NCBI GenBank assembly: GCA_023398105.1
Contig: JAEWST010000166.1
Coordinates: 1-38,769, forward strand
Direction of reading: 5' to 3'
DNA from: Bacillota bacterium
GTDB lineage: Bacteria > Bacillota > Clostridia > Acetivibrionales > DSM-1351
DNA length: 38,769 nt
In this document: positions 32,567 through 38,769 of the stretch, one piece after another
Position numbering within the stretch: the stretch's first letter is position 1
How the letters are laid out: each line of letters begins with the position of its first letter
The notes under the pieces: generated by a model
What the model was told of the DNA's origin: nothing
The model's database searches: none
The model's input: only the letters and a program-made list of their open reading frames with translations
Program-made: the position numbers and the translations under genes

Positions 32567-34063
32567 TCACCCCTGTATACCATTTCCCCTCTTATCTCTT
32601 TTTGTTTTATTAACTTTATCCAAATTCTCTTCTATAGGTAATCTTCTTTTTTCGCTTTTATGCTCATCTAAATTGGTCTTTCTATACTTTTCAAGTTCAT
32701 CTATATGTGAAATATATTTTTCTAACTTGCCAGTCAAAAAACCTAAATCACTATTTGATGCGATTTCTATACATTCATTATCAAGTAATTCAAAGTAATC
32801 ACTGTCCTCTATTTCAAGTAAAATATCAAGCATTTTTGGATCTAATTGTTGAGAAAATATAAGTAAATCTCTAATATTTTTTAAACAATCCTCTTTTGAA
32901 TAATTTAAATACTTAATCCAGTTACCATCACAATCATGTTTATCAAGTACTAATGATTTATTATCTATTTTTATTTTAGACAATGCTCTATAAAGAGCTT
33001 TCCCCTCAGATATTTCATTTCTAGGAATATCAACATGTGCTTCCTTTTCAATATTTGATAATAGTTTATCGCAATTTTTTACAATCAGGTTAACTCTTCG
33101 ATTTACGAAATTATACAATGCATCTTTATTAGAGATACTAGCAGTCAGTACAGTTCCTATAAATATTACTAGATAGTATAATCCAGAAATAAAAATTAAA
33201 GCCATTACTCCTTTACCCCAAGGGCTATTTGGGGTAATATCACCAAAACCATTTGTAATTAATGATGTGATTGTGAAGTAAATTAATTCTATTGGGTCAT
33301 TAACCCCATTATTGTCTTTAACTTGATTGTTGTTATCTACAAATGCGTTTGAATCAATCCTTGTTACCAAAAATACAGCACTGAATAGATTAAGCATTAG
33401 AATAAGTAACCATACAATCATACCAACGTATTTACTGTAAGGCTTTAGTTTGTGTGTTTTTACCGAAAGATAATTAGGCTTATTAATAATTAAGTACAAT
33501 CCCTTATATACAAAAAAATGACTAAACACTACAGCTATTAGACATACATAAACCATTATACTAACATTGCTTTTATTAATTGATAGGCAGGCTAAAACTA
33601 AATAAGGAATATATAAACTTACAAAAGCTATCCTCCCAATGTCATCATTAATATTATTAATGTATTCTAGAATAAAATCACCTATAAATATTTCGATTAA
33701 CATTGCATAAACATAAAACACTCCCATTACTATTAAAACTCCAATTAGAGTATATATAAGCAATTCTAAACTAAAGTATGTATTTAGCCTCTCCACATTT
33801 AATGAGTAAAAAAGAAACGAAAAAATCAGCAGTAATACTAAAGTTGCTAATCCATAATATATTTTCCCACCCTTACCCATAGTTTTATACTTTTTAACAG
33901 GAATGGCAAATCCACTTTTTATTTTATTAACTATATCTTTTAAAAATACTCTTATTTTTATCTTTTGACTGTTGACTGGTATTAACCCCATTAGAATAAA
34001 CAATATTAATACAATTACAATTATAATATTACCAAATATAATTAACCCATTATTCAAAACCAC
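32567..34063 (-). CDS. Potassium-channel-like membrane protein (ion_trans_2 pore)
   Basis: A 498-residue membrane protein with about eight hydrophobic segments: one at the N-terminus (about 8-28), several between 70 and 190, and a final pair around 214-234 and 286-308. Between the last two lies a pore loop TITSLITNGFGDITP, with selectivity filter T270-N-G-F-G-D, a variant of TVGYGD. The cytoplasmic C-terminus (about 312-498) is charged and helical with no RCK domain that I recognise. The start is GTG at 34063 after GGGGG at short spacing; a TTG two codons later is an alternative. Probable potassium or other cation channel; gating signal unknown. Confidence 0.8.
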   Translation of the reverse strand: MVLNNGLIIFGNIIIVIVLILFILMGLIPVNSQKIKIRVFLKDIVNKIKSGFAIPVKKYKTMGKGGKIYYGLATLVLLLIFSFLFYSLNVERLNTYFSLELLIYTLIGVLIVMGVFYVYAMLIEIFIGDFILEYINNINDDIGRIAFVSLYIPYLVLACLSINKSNVSIMVYVCLIAVVFSHFFVYKGLYLIINKPNYLSVKTHKLKPYSKYVGMIVWLLILMLNLFSAVFLVTRIDSNAFVDNNNQVKDNNGVNDPIELIYFTITSLITNGFGDITPNSPWGKGVMALIFISGLYYLVIFIGTVLTASISNKDALYNFVNRRVNLIVKNCDKLLSNIEKEAHVDIPRNEISEGKALYRALSKIKIDNKSLVLDKHDCDGNWIKYLNYSKEDCLKNIRDLLIFSQQLDPKMLDILLEIEDSDYFELLDNECIEIASNSDLGFLTGKLEKYISHIDELEKYRKTNLDEHKSEKRRLPIEENLDKVNKTKRDKRGNGIQG

Positions 34064-34110
34064 TTACCCCCAAAAGCTGTTATTTTTGTTATTCATAAGT
34101 AAGTTTACCA

Positions 34111-34330
34111 TTATAACGCCTAGATTCAAAATGAAATTTTTCGATTGTATACACCGTCAAAAACCACTTGTGGTTTTTAGAGCTTGAAAATCTACCATGT
34201 TTGCACTAACTGTATTTTCAAGCTATTACAATCAGCGGCGTTTCATCGAGGCAGTAGATATTCTCACAGCCTAAAACCAAAGCGGTATTTGCACTTATAG
34301 AAGTGTGGGATATTTTCTTGCCTCGTTATA
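34111..34330 (+). repeat. Dispersed TTATAACG repeat, copy B (full length)
   Basis: A 220-bp element from TTATAACGCCTAGATTCAAA to TTTCTTGCCTCGTTATA. It holds the perfect hairpin AAAAACCACTTGTGGTTTTT, the central GCAGTAGATATTCTCA block shared with copies C and D, and the CACTTATAGAAGTG hairpin. It contains no ORF. It sits 47 bp upstream of the channel gene, in divergent position. Confidence 0.8.
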
Positions 34331-34585
34331 TTAGTTTGAAGCAGTTAAGTATAGCTAGATTAGTTAGTTTTCTTCTATAAAGCAGTAACGGCAACTCTTT
34401 CCGTTTACGTAAAACACCAACCCTTCCTACTCTTAATAACATTGCTATATGTAAAGAAGTGCTAATTGACAACAATTCCCAATTAGCATTATTAATGAAT
34501 ATAACTTATAGATTATTTAAGTAAATGATATGCTAAATGCATAAAATGTTTAATGTTTAAATACGTATAAATAGACATAAAATTC

Positions 34586-34613
34586 TTGCAAATTTATCCC
34601 ACAATGATATAAT
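34586..34613 (+). promoter_or_regulatory. Sigma-A promoter of the structured leader RNA
   Basis: TTGCAA at 34586-34591, a 16-nt spacer and a perfect TATAAT at 34608-34613. Transcription would begin near 34620, immediately before the structured segment. Confidence 0.75.
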
Positions 34614-34620
34614 CTTTTTA

Positions 34621-34803
34621 GGGAAAATTAAATAGTTGCCATGATTTCTAAGTGCGGCAACACTTAGAAACTCATGAAGGTGTCTGACCACCCACACGTA
34701 TGGACTTTCGTCCACCACAGCAACCAATTTTTATTATACTTGGTTTTGTTTCTTTTTGCAATTACAAGTGCGTGCAGGGTTATTACCTATACGCACTTTT
34801 TAA
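34621..34803 (+). ncRNA. Candidate structured regulatory RNA, class unknown
   Basis: Starting right after a consensus promoter, the transcript can form nested helices. GTTGC (34635-34639) pairs with GCAAC (34720-34724), CATGA with TCATG, and TTTCTAAGTG with CACTTAGAAA. GGTG/CACC and TGGAC/GTCCA form two small hairpins. The loop of the main hairpin contains GGCAAC, which could instead pair with GTTGCC. The 3' strand of the closing helix overlaps AACCAA (34722-34727), which can pair with TTGGTT (34740-34745) ahead of a U-rich run. A canonical terminator ends it at 34766-34803. Alternative pairings plus terminators are the layout of a riboswitch or attenuator; it fits none of the classes I know. 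Confidence 0.6.
34766..34803 (+). terminator. Intrinsic terminator of the structured RNA
   Basis: AAGTGCGT (34766-34773) pairs with ACGCACTT (34791-34798), with an inner AGG/CCT extension, followed by TTTTT. It stands between the promoter and the 99-residue gene. Confidence 0.88.
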
Positions 34804-34834
34804 TTTTCCCTCCATTTTCAAATTTGGAGGGAAA
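34804..34834 (+). promoter_or_regulatory. Hairpin hiding the ribosome binding site of the 99-residue gene
   Basis: TTTCCCTCC (about 34805-34813) is perfectly complementary to GGAGGGAAA (34826-34834), which contains the ribosome binding site GGAGGG of the start at 34840. Translation would need this stem opened. Confidence 0.75.
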
Positions 34835-34839
34835 TATAT

Positions 34840-35139
34840 ATGTCTTTTAGTTCTAAAACGAATAGTAGCAGTACATTTGGAAGTTTTATCTTATCGAGTA
34901 TAGATAATAGGCTTGAAGAGCTAAGTAATGAATACAGTAACTCAGCTGAATATTTAGAGTTCTATTATCTATACAATGATATTTTAAAGAAATTAGAAAA
35001 AGTATTACCACCTGAAGCTTTAGATTTAATCAATCAACTTGACAGTATACAAGGGAATTATTTTGTTGCTTATCAAAAATATTTTTATAAGCAAGGACTT
35101 TTAGATTGTAAGATGCTGTTTAATTTATTGCAAAAATAA
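34840..35139 (+). CDS. 99-residue helical protein of unknown function
   Basis: A small, soluble, mostly helical protein: a Ser-rich start (MSFSSKTNSSSTFGSFILSS), then LEELSNEYSNSAEYLEFYYL, then an EKVLPPEALDLINQLDSIQG helix and a C-terminal YKQGLLDCKMLFNLLQK. The general pattern (Y-x-Q-G-x-x-D-x-x-x-L at the end) recalls short helical proteins carried on clostridial mobile elements, but I cannot name a family with confidence. GGAGGG is well placed but locked in a hairpin. The preceding promoter, structured RNA and terminator suggest tight control. Its last 36 bp and stop codon recur exactly 2600 bp downstream. Confidence 0.75.
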   Translation: MSFSSKTNSSSTFGSFILSSIDNRLEELSNEYSNSAEYLEFYYLYNDILKKLEKVLPPEALDLINQLDSIQGNYFVAYQKYFYKQGLLDCKMLFNLLQK

Positions 35140-35151
35140 TTTGGTAAATTA
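35095..35151 (+). repeat. Direct repeat, left copy, at the 3' end of the 99-residue gene
   Basis: GGACTTTTAGATTGTAAGAT and the following TGCTGTTTAATTTATT are identical to 37695-37730 over 36 bp; about 21 more bases are similar, including the TAA stop codon at 35137-35139. Confidence 0.85.
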
Positions 35152-35180
35152 AGAATGTAAACGAGTAATTATCTATGAAC

Positions 35181-35218
35181 AAAATAAAACCGCCTTACTT
35201 GGCGGCTGTTCTATTTTA
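35181..35218 (-). terminator. Intrinsic terminator, probably of the DUF4275 gene
   Basis: On the minus strand GCCGCC, a six-base loop and GGCGG are followed by TTTTATTTTG; on the plus strand a weaker T-rich run follows, so it may also end the 99-residue gene. Confidence 0.75.
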
Positions 35219-35347
35219 CCTTTAATAACTATACTTCATGTACATTCAAAGATTATATCAATAATGAAAAAAACATCTGTAAAATTTATTTACCAGTCAT
35301 AATTATTATAACCTTCGTTGTTTACACCTTTTAAACAACTTCCCAAT

Positions 35348-35980
35348 TTATTTCTTTATCTCATACCATATTGGTTCATTATCGCAATGTTTGTATAAAA
35401 ATGTCCAAGTAAAATTGCTATCCACAATAAAAACATCACACCTATCTAGTCGTAGGTGCTTTGAACTCAATTTATTGTTTGTTTTTAAATAATATACCTG
35501 TTCTTCACCTTGCCAAAAAATAAAAACCTCATCCTTTATCTTATTATCAAATGATTTTAAAGCATCCTTCCCTTCTAAATAACCTACAATCTTTCTATAT
35601 GTAAAAGCATGCCATAAGTATTCATCGAGATAACATTCTTCCATTTCCTTTTGTGTCATACTTGAAAGAAATGCCTTTTTCCATTTCTTTTTTAGTTCAT
35701 CAGAAGTATACGGACACTCTTTAAATACAACACCTTCATCTATCATATGTTTTTTTATTTCTTTTCTAACCCGCTGTTTCTCTAGTTCTTCAAGCATATT
35801 CATTTCATTCATCACTTTAATCATTTGCCTCAATTGCACTTCTTGGTCAGCTTTATCTAATACAGATATACGCTTGTACTCCTCGTCATAATAATTTTTG
35901 TAGCTAGTAGAATGCCCTTCTATAATTTCAATCCATTTCTCTTCTGTAATTGTATCATCGCACCATCTATAGTAGTCCAT
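35348..35980 (-). CDS. DUF4275-like protein
   Basis: A 210-residue soluble protein, highly charged in the middle. The C-terminal half carries EEMEECYLDEYLWHAFTYRK-like sequence around 115-134, then GYLEGKDALKSFDNK, VFIFWQG and near the end DVFIVDSNFTWTFLYKHCDN. The order YLWH...LEG..A...F.......IFxQ......DxxxVDxxFxWT matches DUF4275 proteins as I know them; function unknown. GGAGG lies before the ATG. It lies downstream of the SAR2788-type gene on the same strand, but a strong terminator separates them, so a role as its immunity protein is only speculation. Confidence 0.72.
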   Translation of the reverse strand: MDYYRWCDDTITEEKWIEIIEGHSTSYKNYYDEEYKRISVLDKADQEVQLRQMIKVMNEMNMLEELEKQRVRKEIKKHMIDEGVVFKECPYTSDELKKKWKKAFLSSMTQKEMEECYLDEYLWHAFTYRKIVGYLEGKDALKSFDNKIKDEVFIFWQGEEQVYYLKTNNKLSSKHLRLDRCDVFIVDSNFTWTFLYKHCDNEPIWYEIKK

Positions 35981-36011
35981 ATTTTACCTCCAGATTTTCT
36001 ATTATTACATT

Positions 36012-36052
36012 AAAAACGAAAAAGAAATAATCATTATTCCTTTTTCGTTTTT
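36012..36052. terminator. Strong bidirectional terminator
   Basis: AAAAACGAAAAAGAAATAA pairs with TTATTCCTTTTTCGTTTTT with one mismatch, with A and T tracts on both sides. It separates the SAR2788-type gene from the DUF4275 gene. Confidence 0.88.
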
Positions 36053-36088
36053 AATTAGTGTATTAACAATACTATAACTTCATTTTAA

Positions 36089-36823
36089 TTAATACCAACA
36101 ATGTAAGCTATAATGGGAAGTTCCATTATTAGTTATTCTTGGATGGTAATGCGGTCTGTAACCAGATCCACCATGTGCACTATCACCATATGCAAGGAAA
36201 ACAGGACTTACTTCAGATGCCAAAAATGATGCACGTCCCCAACCAATACAATACACACCATTTACCGAAGAATTTATATTTGCTGCAGCATAAGCAATAG
36301 CACTAGACTCATAAGGAAAAGCACTACCAATTAGTAATTGTGAACCTTGAACCCTAGCATAATAATAATATGTATTATTTTCCTCTGACTCTTCACGGAC
36401 TTTTTCAATAACTTCAGAAAGTGTATAATAAGCAATTCCTCCTATAGTAACAACTGCTGTGGCAGCTAAAAGTGCCGCAATAATATCTGCCAATGCAATA
36501 CCACCGTAAATTGCTAAAGGAAATTGCCCTTCTAGATATTCAGAATCATCTACTTTTATTTCTTTACCAGTATCATTATCTTTAACAATATATTCCAATT
36601 GAGCATTATTTTTATCGAAATTTTCAACTTTAACATTATAATCAAAAACTTCGTCCGTGTATAGGAACATATCCTTATCGCAAGTTATATGTATATCATT
36701 CGTTAACTTTTCAAGAACCGCCTCATAATTGTACCCATCTTTTTCAGTTTTCAAAGTATACGAGGATTCATTTTCTATAACATTTAATTGTATTACTGTT
36801 ATTATAATAAATATAAAATTCAT
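36089..36823 (-). CDS. SAR2788-family putative toxin
   Basis: A 244-residue protein. A short hydrophobic start (MNFIFIIITVIQL) may act as a signal. Residues about 20-100 form a soluble domain, about 102-135 a glycine/alanine-rich membrane segment (GGIALADIIAALLAATAVV), and the rest a C-terminal domain with YYARVQGSQLLIGSAF and the histidine-rich end GYRPHYHPRI...TSHYS. This order (hydrophobic AxA helix, then K/R-G-S-Q-L-x-I-G, then G-Y-x-x-H-x-H and a final SHxY) matches proteins annotated as SAR2788 family putative toxins; toxicity is from that annotation, not shown here. The ATG at 36823 has no ribosome binding site and lies 56 bp inside the subtilase frame. Confidence 0.7.
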   Translation of the reverse strand: MNFIFIIITVIQLNVIENESSYTLKTEKDGYNYEAVLEKLTNDIHITCDKDMFLYTDEVFDYNVKVENFDKNNAQLEYIVKDNDTGKEIKVDDSEYLEGQFPLAIYGGIALADIIAALLAATAVVTIGGIAYYTLSEVIEKVREESEENNTYYYYARVQGSQLLIGSAFPYESSAIAYAAANINSSVNGVYCIGWGRASFLASEVSPVFLAYGDSAHGGSGYRPHYHPRITNNGTSHYSLHCWY

Positions 36824-37556
36824 TAACTGGACAGTATAGATAATTTAACCTATCAAAGCTATCTTTTTTTCTCCATGAATATACTCCTATTACTTCATTG
36901 TAACTAGCTGGGTAACTCTGGAAGCATGAATCATTTGCTACAGATGCAAAAATATGAATTCCTTTCTTAAAGGCTCGGATTATAGCATTATGTATTTCAG
37001 CATTATTCTTACTAGTTGATAAACTCATACTAATAATTTGTACGTCATTATCAGTACACCAATTCACAGCATTTACAATATTACTGTTTGAAGCCTTGCA
37101 ATCCTTATCCGTTACCTTTAATATATATATTTTTGCATTCTTCGCAATACCTATATCACCATGAATTATCTTATACATGTACGTTCCATGCCCATTCTGA
37201 TCATATTCATTATCCAATGTTGTAAAATTAATATTCTTATCTACTGTACTGGCATTTTTCTTGCTTATTCCACTGTCAATAATTGCAATACAGACTCCTT
37301 TACCAGAATATTTATCATACTTATCTATTAACGACTTATGATCATTTTTATTTGAATATCTCATGAAAATCCATAAAATAAATAATGAAACTATTATCAA
37401 ACTACAAATTACAACTTTTAATCTTTTTTTAAAAAACATACTCTCATTATTATGATGAATGCTTTTATAATCTATATTTTTTTCATTTTTGCTTATGTTA
37501 AGATTTTTCACCTTACTCATACTCTTTCTGTCAAATATACCTTTAAAGTTGACCAT
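36768..37556 (-). pseudogene. Membrane-anchored subtilisin-like protease, truncated before the catalytic serine
   Basis: A 262-residue frame with a cytoplasmic N-terminus, one membrane segment (about 47-65, LKVVICSLIIVSLFILWIF) and an S8 peptidase domain. The aspartate motif is CIAIIDSGIS (Asp94) and the histidine motif NGHGTYMYKII (His123); the oxyanion region is HIFASVANDS. The frame ends at NTIKCYRK, just where the G-T-S-x-A motif with the catalytic serine should follow, so the protein cannot be an active protease. The stop lies inside the start of the SAR2788-type gene in another frame. The N-terminal start is uncertain: neither the ATG at 37556 nor the one at 37520 has a good ribosome binding site. 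Confidence 0.8.
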
Positions 37557-37694
37557 AAATTATGTTTACATAATAAATTCACCTAAGTACATCATGATAT
37601 TATAATGTAATTTATTAGGATATAGCGAAATTTATTATACTGCAATATACATTAATTTACAATATGAATTTTAATTAAAAATCCAAATTTTGTT

Positions 37695-37752
37695 GGACTT
37701 TTAGATTGTAAGATGCTGTTTAATTTATTGAATAAATAATCTGGCAAAATTA
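37695..37752 (+). repeat. Direct repeat, right copy (relic of the 99-residue gene end)
   Basis: Identical to 35095-35130 over 36 bp, exactly 2600 bp away. In frame it reads GLLDCKMLFNLLNK and a stop at 37737-37739, one residue different from the end of the 99-residue protein. Sequence upstream of 37695 is unrelated to that gene. Confidence 0.85.
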
Positions 37753-37852
37753 TTTATACCAGTATGTGTACACCTCTCTATTTCCTGTAGATTAATGTGA
37801 ATTCTTGTCAAATAAATCACTTTCATATTTTTACAAAATTATTGTATAATGA

Positions 37853-38047
37853 TTATAACGCCTAGATTGAAAATGCACCTTGTGTTCAAAATGCGAAGAG
37901 AACGATGAATGTGCGAAATGTAAACTTCGCATTTTTCGAGCTATTGCATCAGCGGCGTTTTATCGAGGCAGTAGATATTCTTACCGCTGAAAACCATAGC
38001 GGTACCCGCCACGTATAAAAGTGGGGGACATTTCTTGTCTCGTTGTA
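37853..38047 (+). repeat. Dispersed TTATAACG repeat, copy C (near full length)
   Basis: A 195-bp copy. The left end TTATAACGCCTAGATTG, the central CAGCGGCGTTTTATCGAGGC and GCAGTAGATATTCT blocks, a CCGCT...AGCGG hairpin and the right end CATTTCTTGTCTCGTTGTA are all present. The internal AAAAACCAC hairpin of A and B is replaced by AATGCGAAG...CTTCGCATTT, which keeps a stem with different sequence. A TATAAT lies a few bases to its left and the CE1 gene starts 80 bp to its right. Confidence 0.8.
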
Positions 38048-38126
38048 GTAAAAATATATTTATGTCGGGCCTTGGTAATAAAGGGTTGGAAGTAATTATT
38101 TTTTTAATATTAAAGGAGGATGTATT

Positions 38127-38769
38127 ATGTTTTTTAAAAAAAGTTTTAAGAAGGGCTTGAGTTTTGTTCTGGCAGGTGTAATGGCTCTCAGCATGGTGGC
38201 TGCTACTAGTTTACCGGTATCTGCTGCTACTGAGAAGGTTTACAGACCGCTTCCTAATGAGTACAAAAATATTAGCTCAAAGCAAGGTACTATTGAAAAG
38301 TTAAGTTACAAGTGGGGTAACGATACTAAATATTTTAACGTCTATCTACCTAACGGATATAGCCAGTCTGATACTTCTAAAAAGTATAATGTTGTATATC
38401 TGATGCATGGTGGTGGCGAAGATGAGAATTTATTATTTGGAGGCCCAGGTCAGAACAAGGAATTAAAAGTAATCATTGACAATATGATTGCAAAGGGAGA
38501 TATTAAACCAGCTATATTTGTTACACCTTCATTCTACAAAGGTAATAACGATGTTGCAGGTTTCCCTGAGGAATTAAGCACTACTCTTATTCCGTATGTT
38601 GAAACTAAATATAATACATATTTAAAATCAACCAGTGTTGCGGATATGAAAGCTTCCAGAGATCACAGGGCATTTGGTGGATTCTCAATGGGTTCAGTAT
38701 GTACATGGTATACATATATTAACTGCCTTGACTATATTAAATATTTTATGCCTTTTAGCGGTGACTGTT
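38127..38769 (+). CDS. Secreted CE1 family esterase (feruloyl / acetylxylan esterase), C-terminus off the window
   Basis: 214 codons are present. The signal peptide covers about residues 1-34 (LSFVLAGVMALSMVAATSLP, cleavage near VSAAT). The alpha/beta hydrolase domain begins YRPLPNEYKNISSKQGTIEK and shows VVYLMHGGGEDENLLFGGPG (oxyanion region) and the nucleophile elbow GGFSMGSV, with the catalytic serine about residue 195. This pattern is that of the feruloyl esterase modules of clostridial XynY and XynZ. The Asp and His of the triad, and any CBM6 or dockerin, would lie to the right. AAAGGAGG precedes the ATG. With the GH10 and GH11 enzymes it would release ferulate cross-links from arabinoxylan. 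Confidence 0.9.
   Translation, partial: MFFKKSFKKGLSFVLAGVMALSMVAATSLPVSAATEKVYRPLPNEYKNISSKQGTIEKLSYKWGNDTKYFNVYLPNGYSQSDTSKKYNVVYLMHGGGEDENLLFGGPGQNKELKVIIDNMIAKGDIKPAIFVTPSFYKGNNDVAGFPEELSTTLIPYVETKYNTYLKSTSVADMKASRDHRAFGGFSMGSVCTWYTYINCLDYIKYFMPFSGDC

Noticed and set aside
34700..34903. Plus-strand open frame of 67 codons
   Set aside because: It runs through the terminator and ribosome-site hairpin and overlaps the better supported 99-residue gene; no ribosome binding site.
34111..38047. Composite transposon formed by repeat copies B and C around the island
   Set aside because: Both copies have the same orientation and no transposase lies between them; other copies sit at sites unrelated to islands.
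1..38769. CRISPR array, tRNA or rRNA genes, intact insertion sequence
   Set aside because: No regularly spaced repeats, cloverleaf sequences, rRNA-like blocks or full transposase frames were seen.

Overview
The window looks like a chromosomal segment of a mesophilic, cellulosome-producing clostridium of the Ruminiclostridium type (the R. cellulolyticum / R. papyrosolvens group is an inference). It is AT-rich with strong AGGAGG ribosome binding sites. Three complete secreted enzymes carry duplicated type I dockerins: GH43-GH16-Doc, GH11-CBM6-Doc-CE4 and GH10-Doc. A fourth secreted enzyme, a CE1 esterase, runs off the right edge. There are two intracellular GH3 glycosidases. I see no tRNA, rRNA, CRISPR array or intact transposase.

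Layout. 1-2966: riboflavin operon ribD-ribE-ribBA (minus strand, ribBA cut by the edge) behind an FMN riboswitch with its terminator. 3209-6013: an Ig-like (BIG_2) secreted protein, a ricin-lectin/HExxH secreted protein and a cold-shock protein. 6240-8102: serS with a T-box leader and a clear promoter. 8115-13081: the GH43-GH16-dockerin enzyme, a DUF3795 protein, an MnmD-like tRNA methyltransferase and an aldehyde dehydrogenase whose apparent start codon is not ATG/GTG/TTG. 13492-17742: a Dus enzyme, a PAP2-like/GT2 pair and UDP-galactopyranose mutase. 18017-19306: a secreted two-repeat protein and a holin-like membrane protein. 19942-30481: the polysaccharide block (two convergent GH3 enzymes, GH11/CE4 and GH10 xylanases), with three small or unknown genes and a dockerin relic between the xylanases. 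31010-34063: a GNAT, a truncated AraC-type regulator fused end-to-end with a truncated SDR gene, and a potassium-channel-like protein. 34331-37852: an accessory island between two copies of a dispersed repeat. 38127-end: the CE1 esterase.

How the genes fit together. GH11, GH10, CE4 and CE1 activities would open acetylated, feruloylated arabinoxylan outside the cell on the cellulosome. The GH3 enzymes, which lack signal peptides, would finish imported oligosaccharides. GH43-GH16 probably attacks a beta-1,3-linked polymer such as arabinogalactan.

Most interesting unexplained content: (1) a dispersed 170-220 bp structured repeat with TTATAACG...CGTTATAA ends, present as three near-complete and three partial copies; (2) at 34586-34840, a promoter, a multi-hairpin RNA with mutually exclusive pairings, a terminator and a hairpin hiding the ribosome binding site of a 99-residue protein, which together look like an undescribed regulatory RNA; (3) a 36-bp perfect direct repeat, exactly 2600 bp apart, at the 3' end of that small gene, bracketing a broken subtilase, a SAR2788-type putative toxin and a DUF4275 gene, as integration at a gene end would leave. 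Everything here was read by eye; no database search or folding calculation was run.
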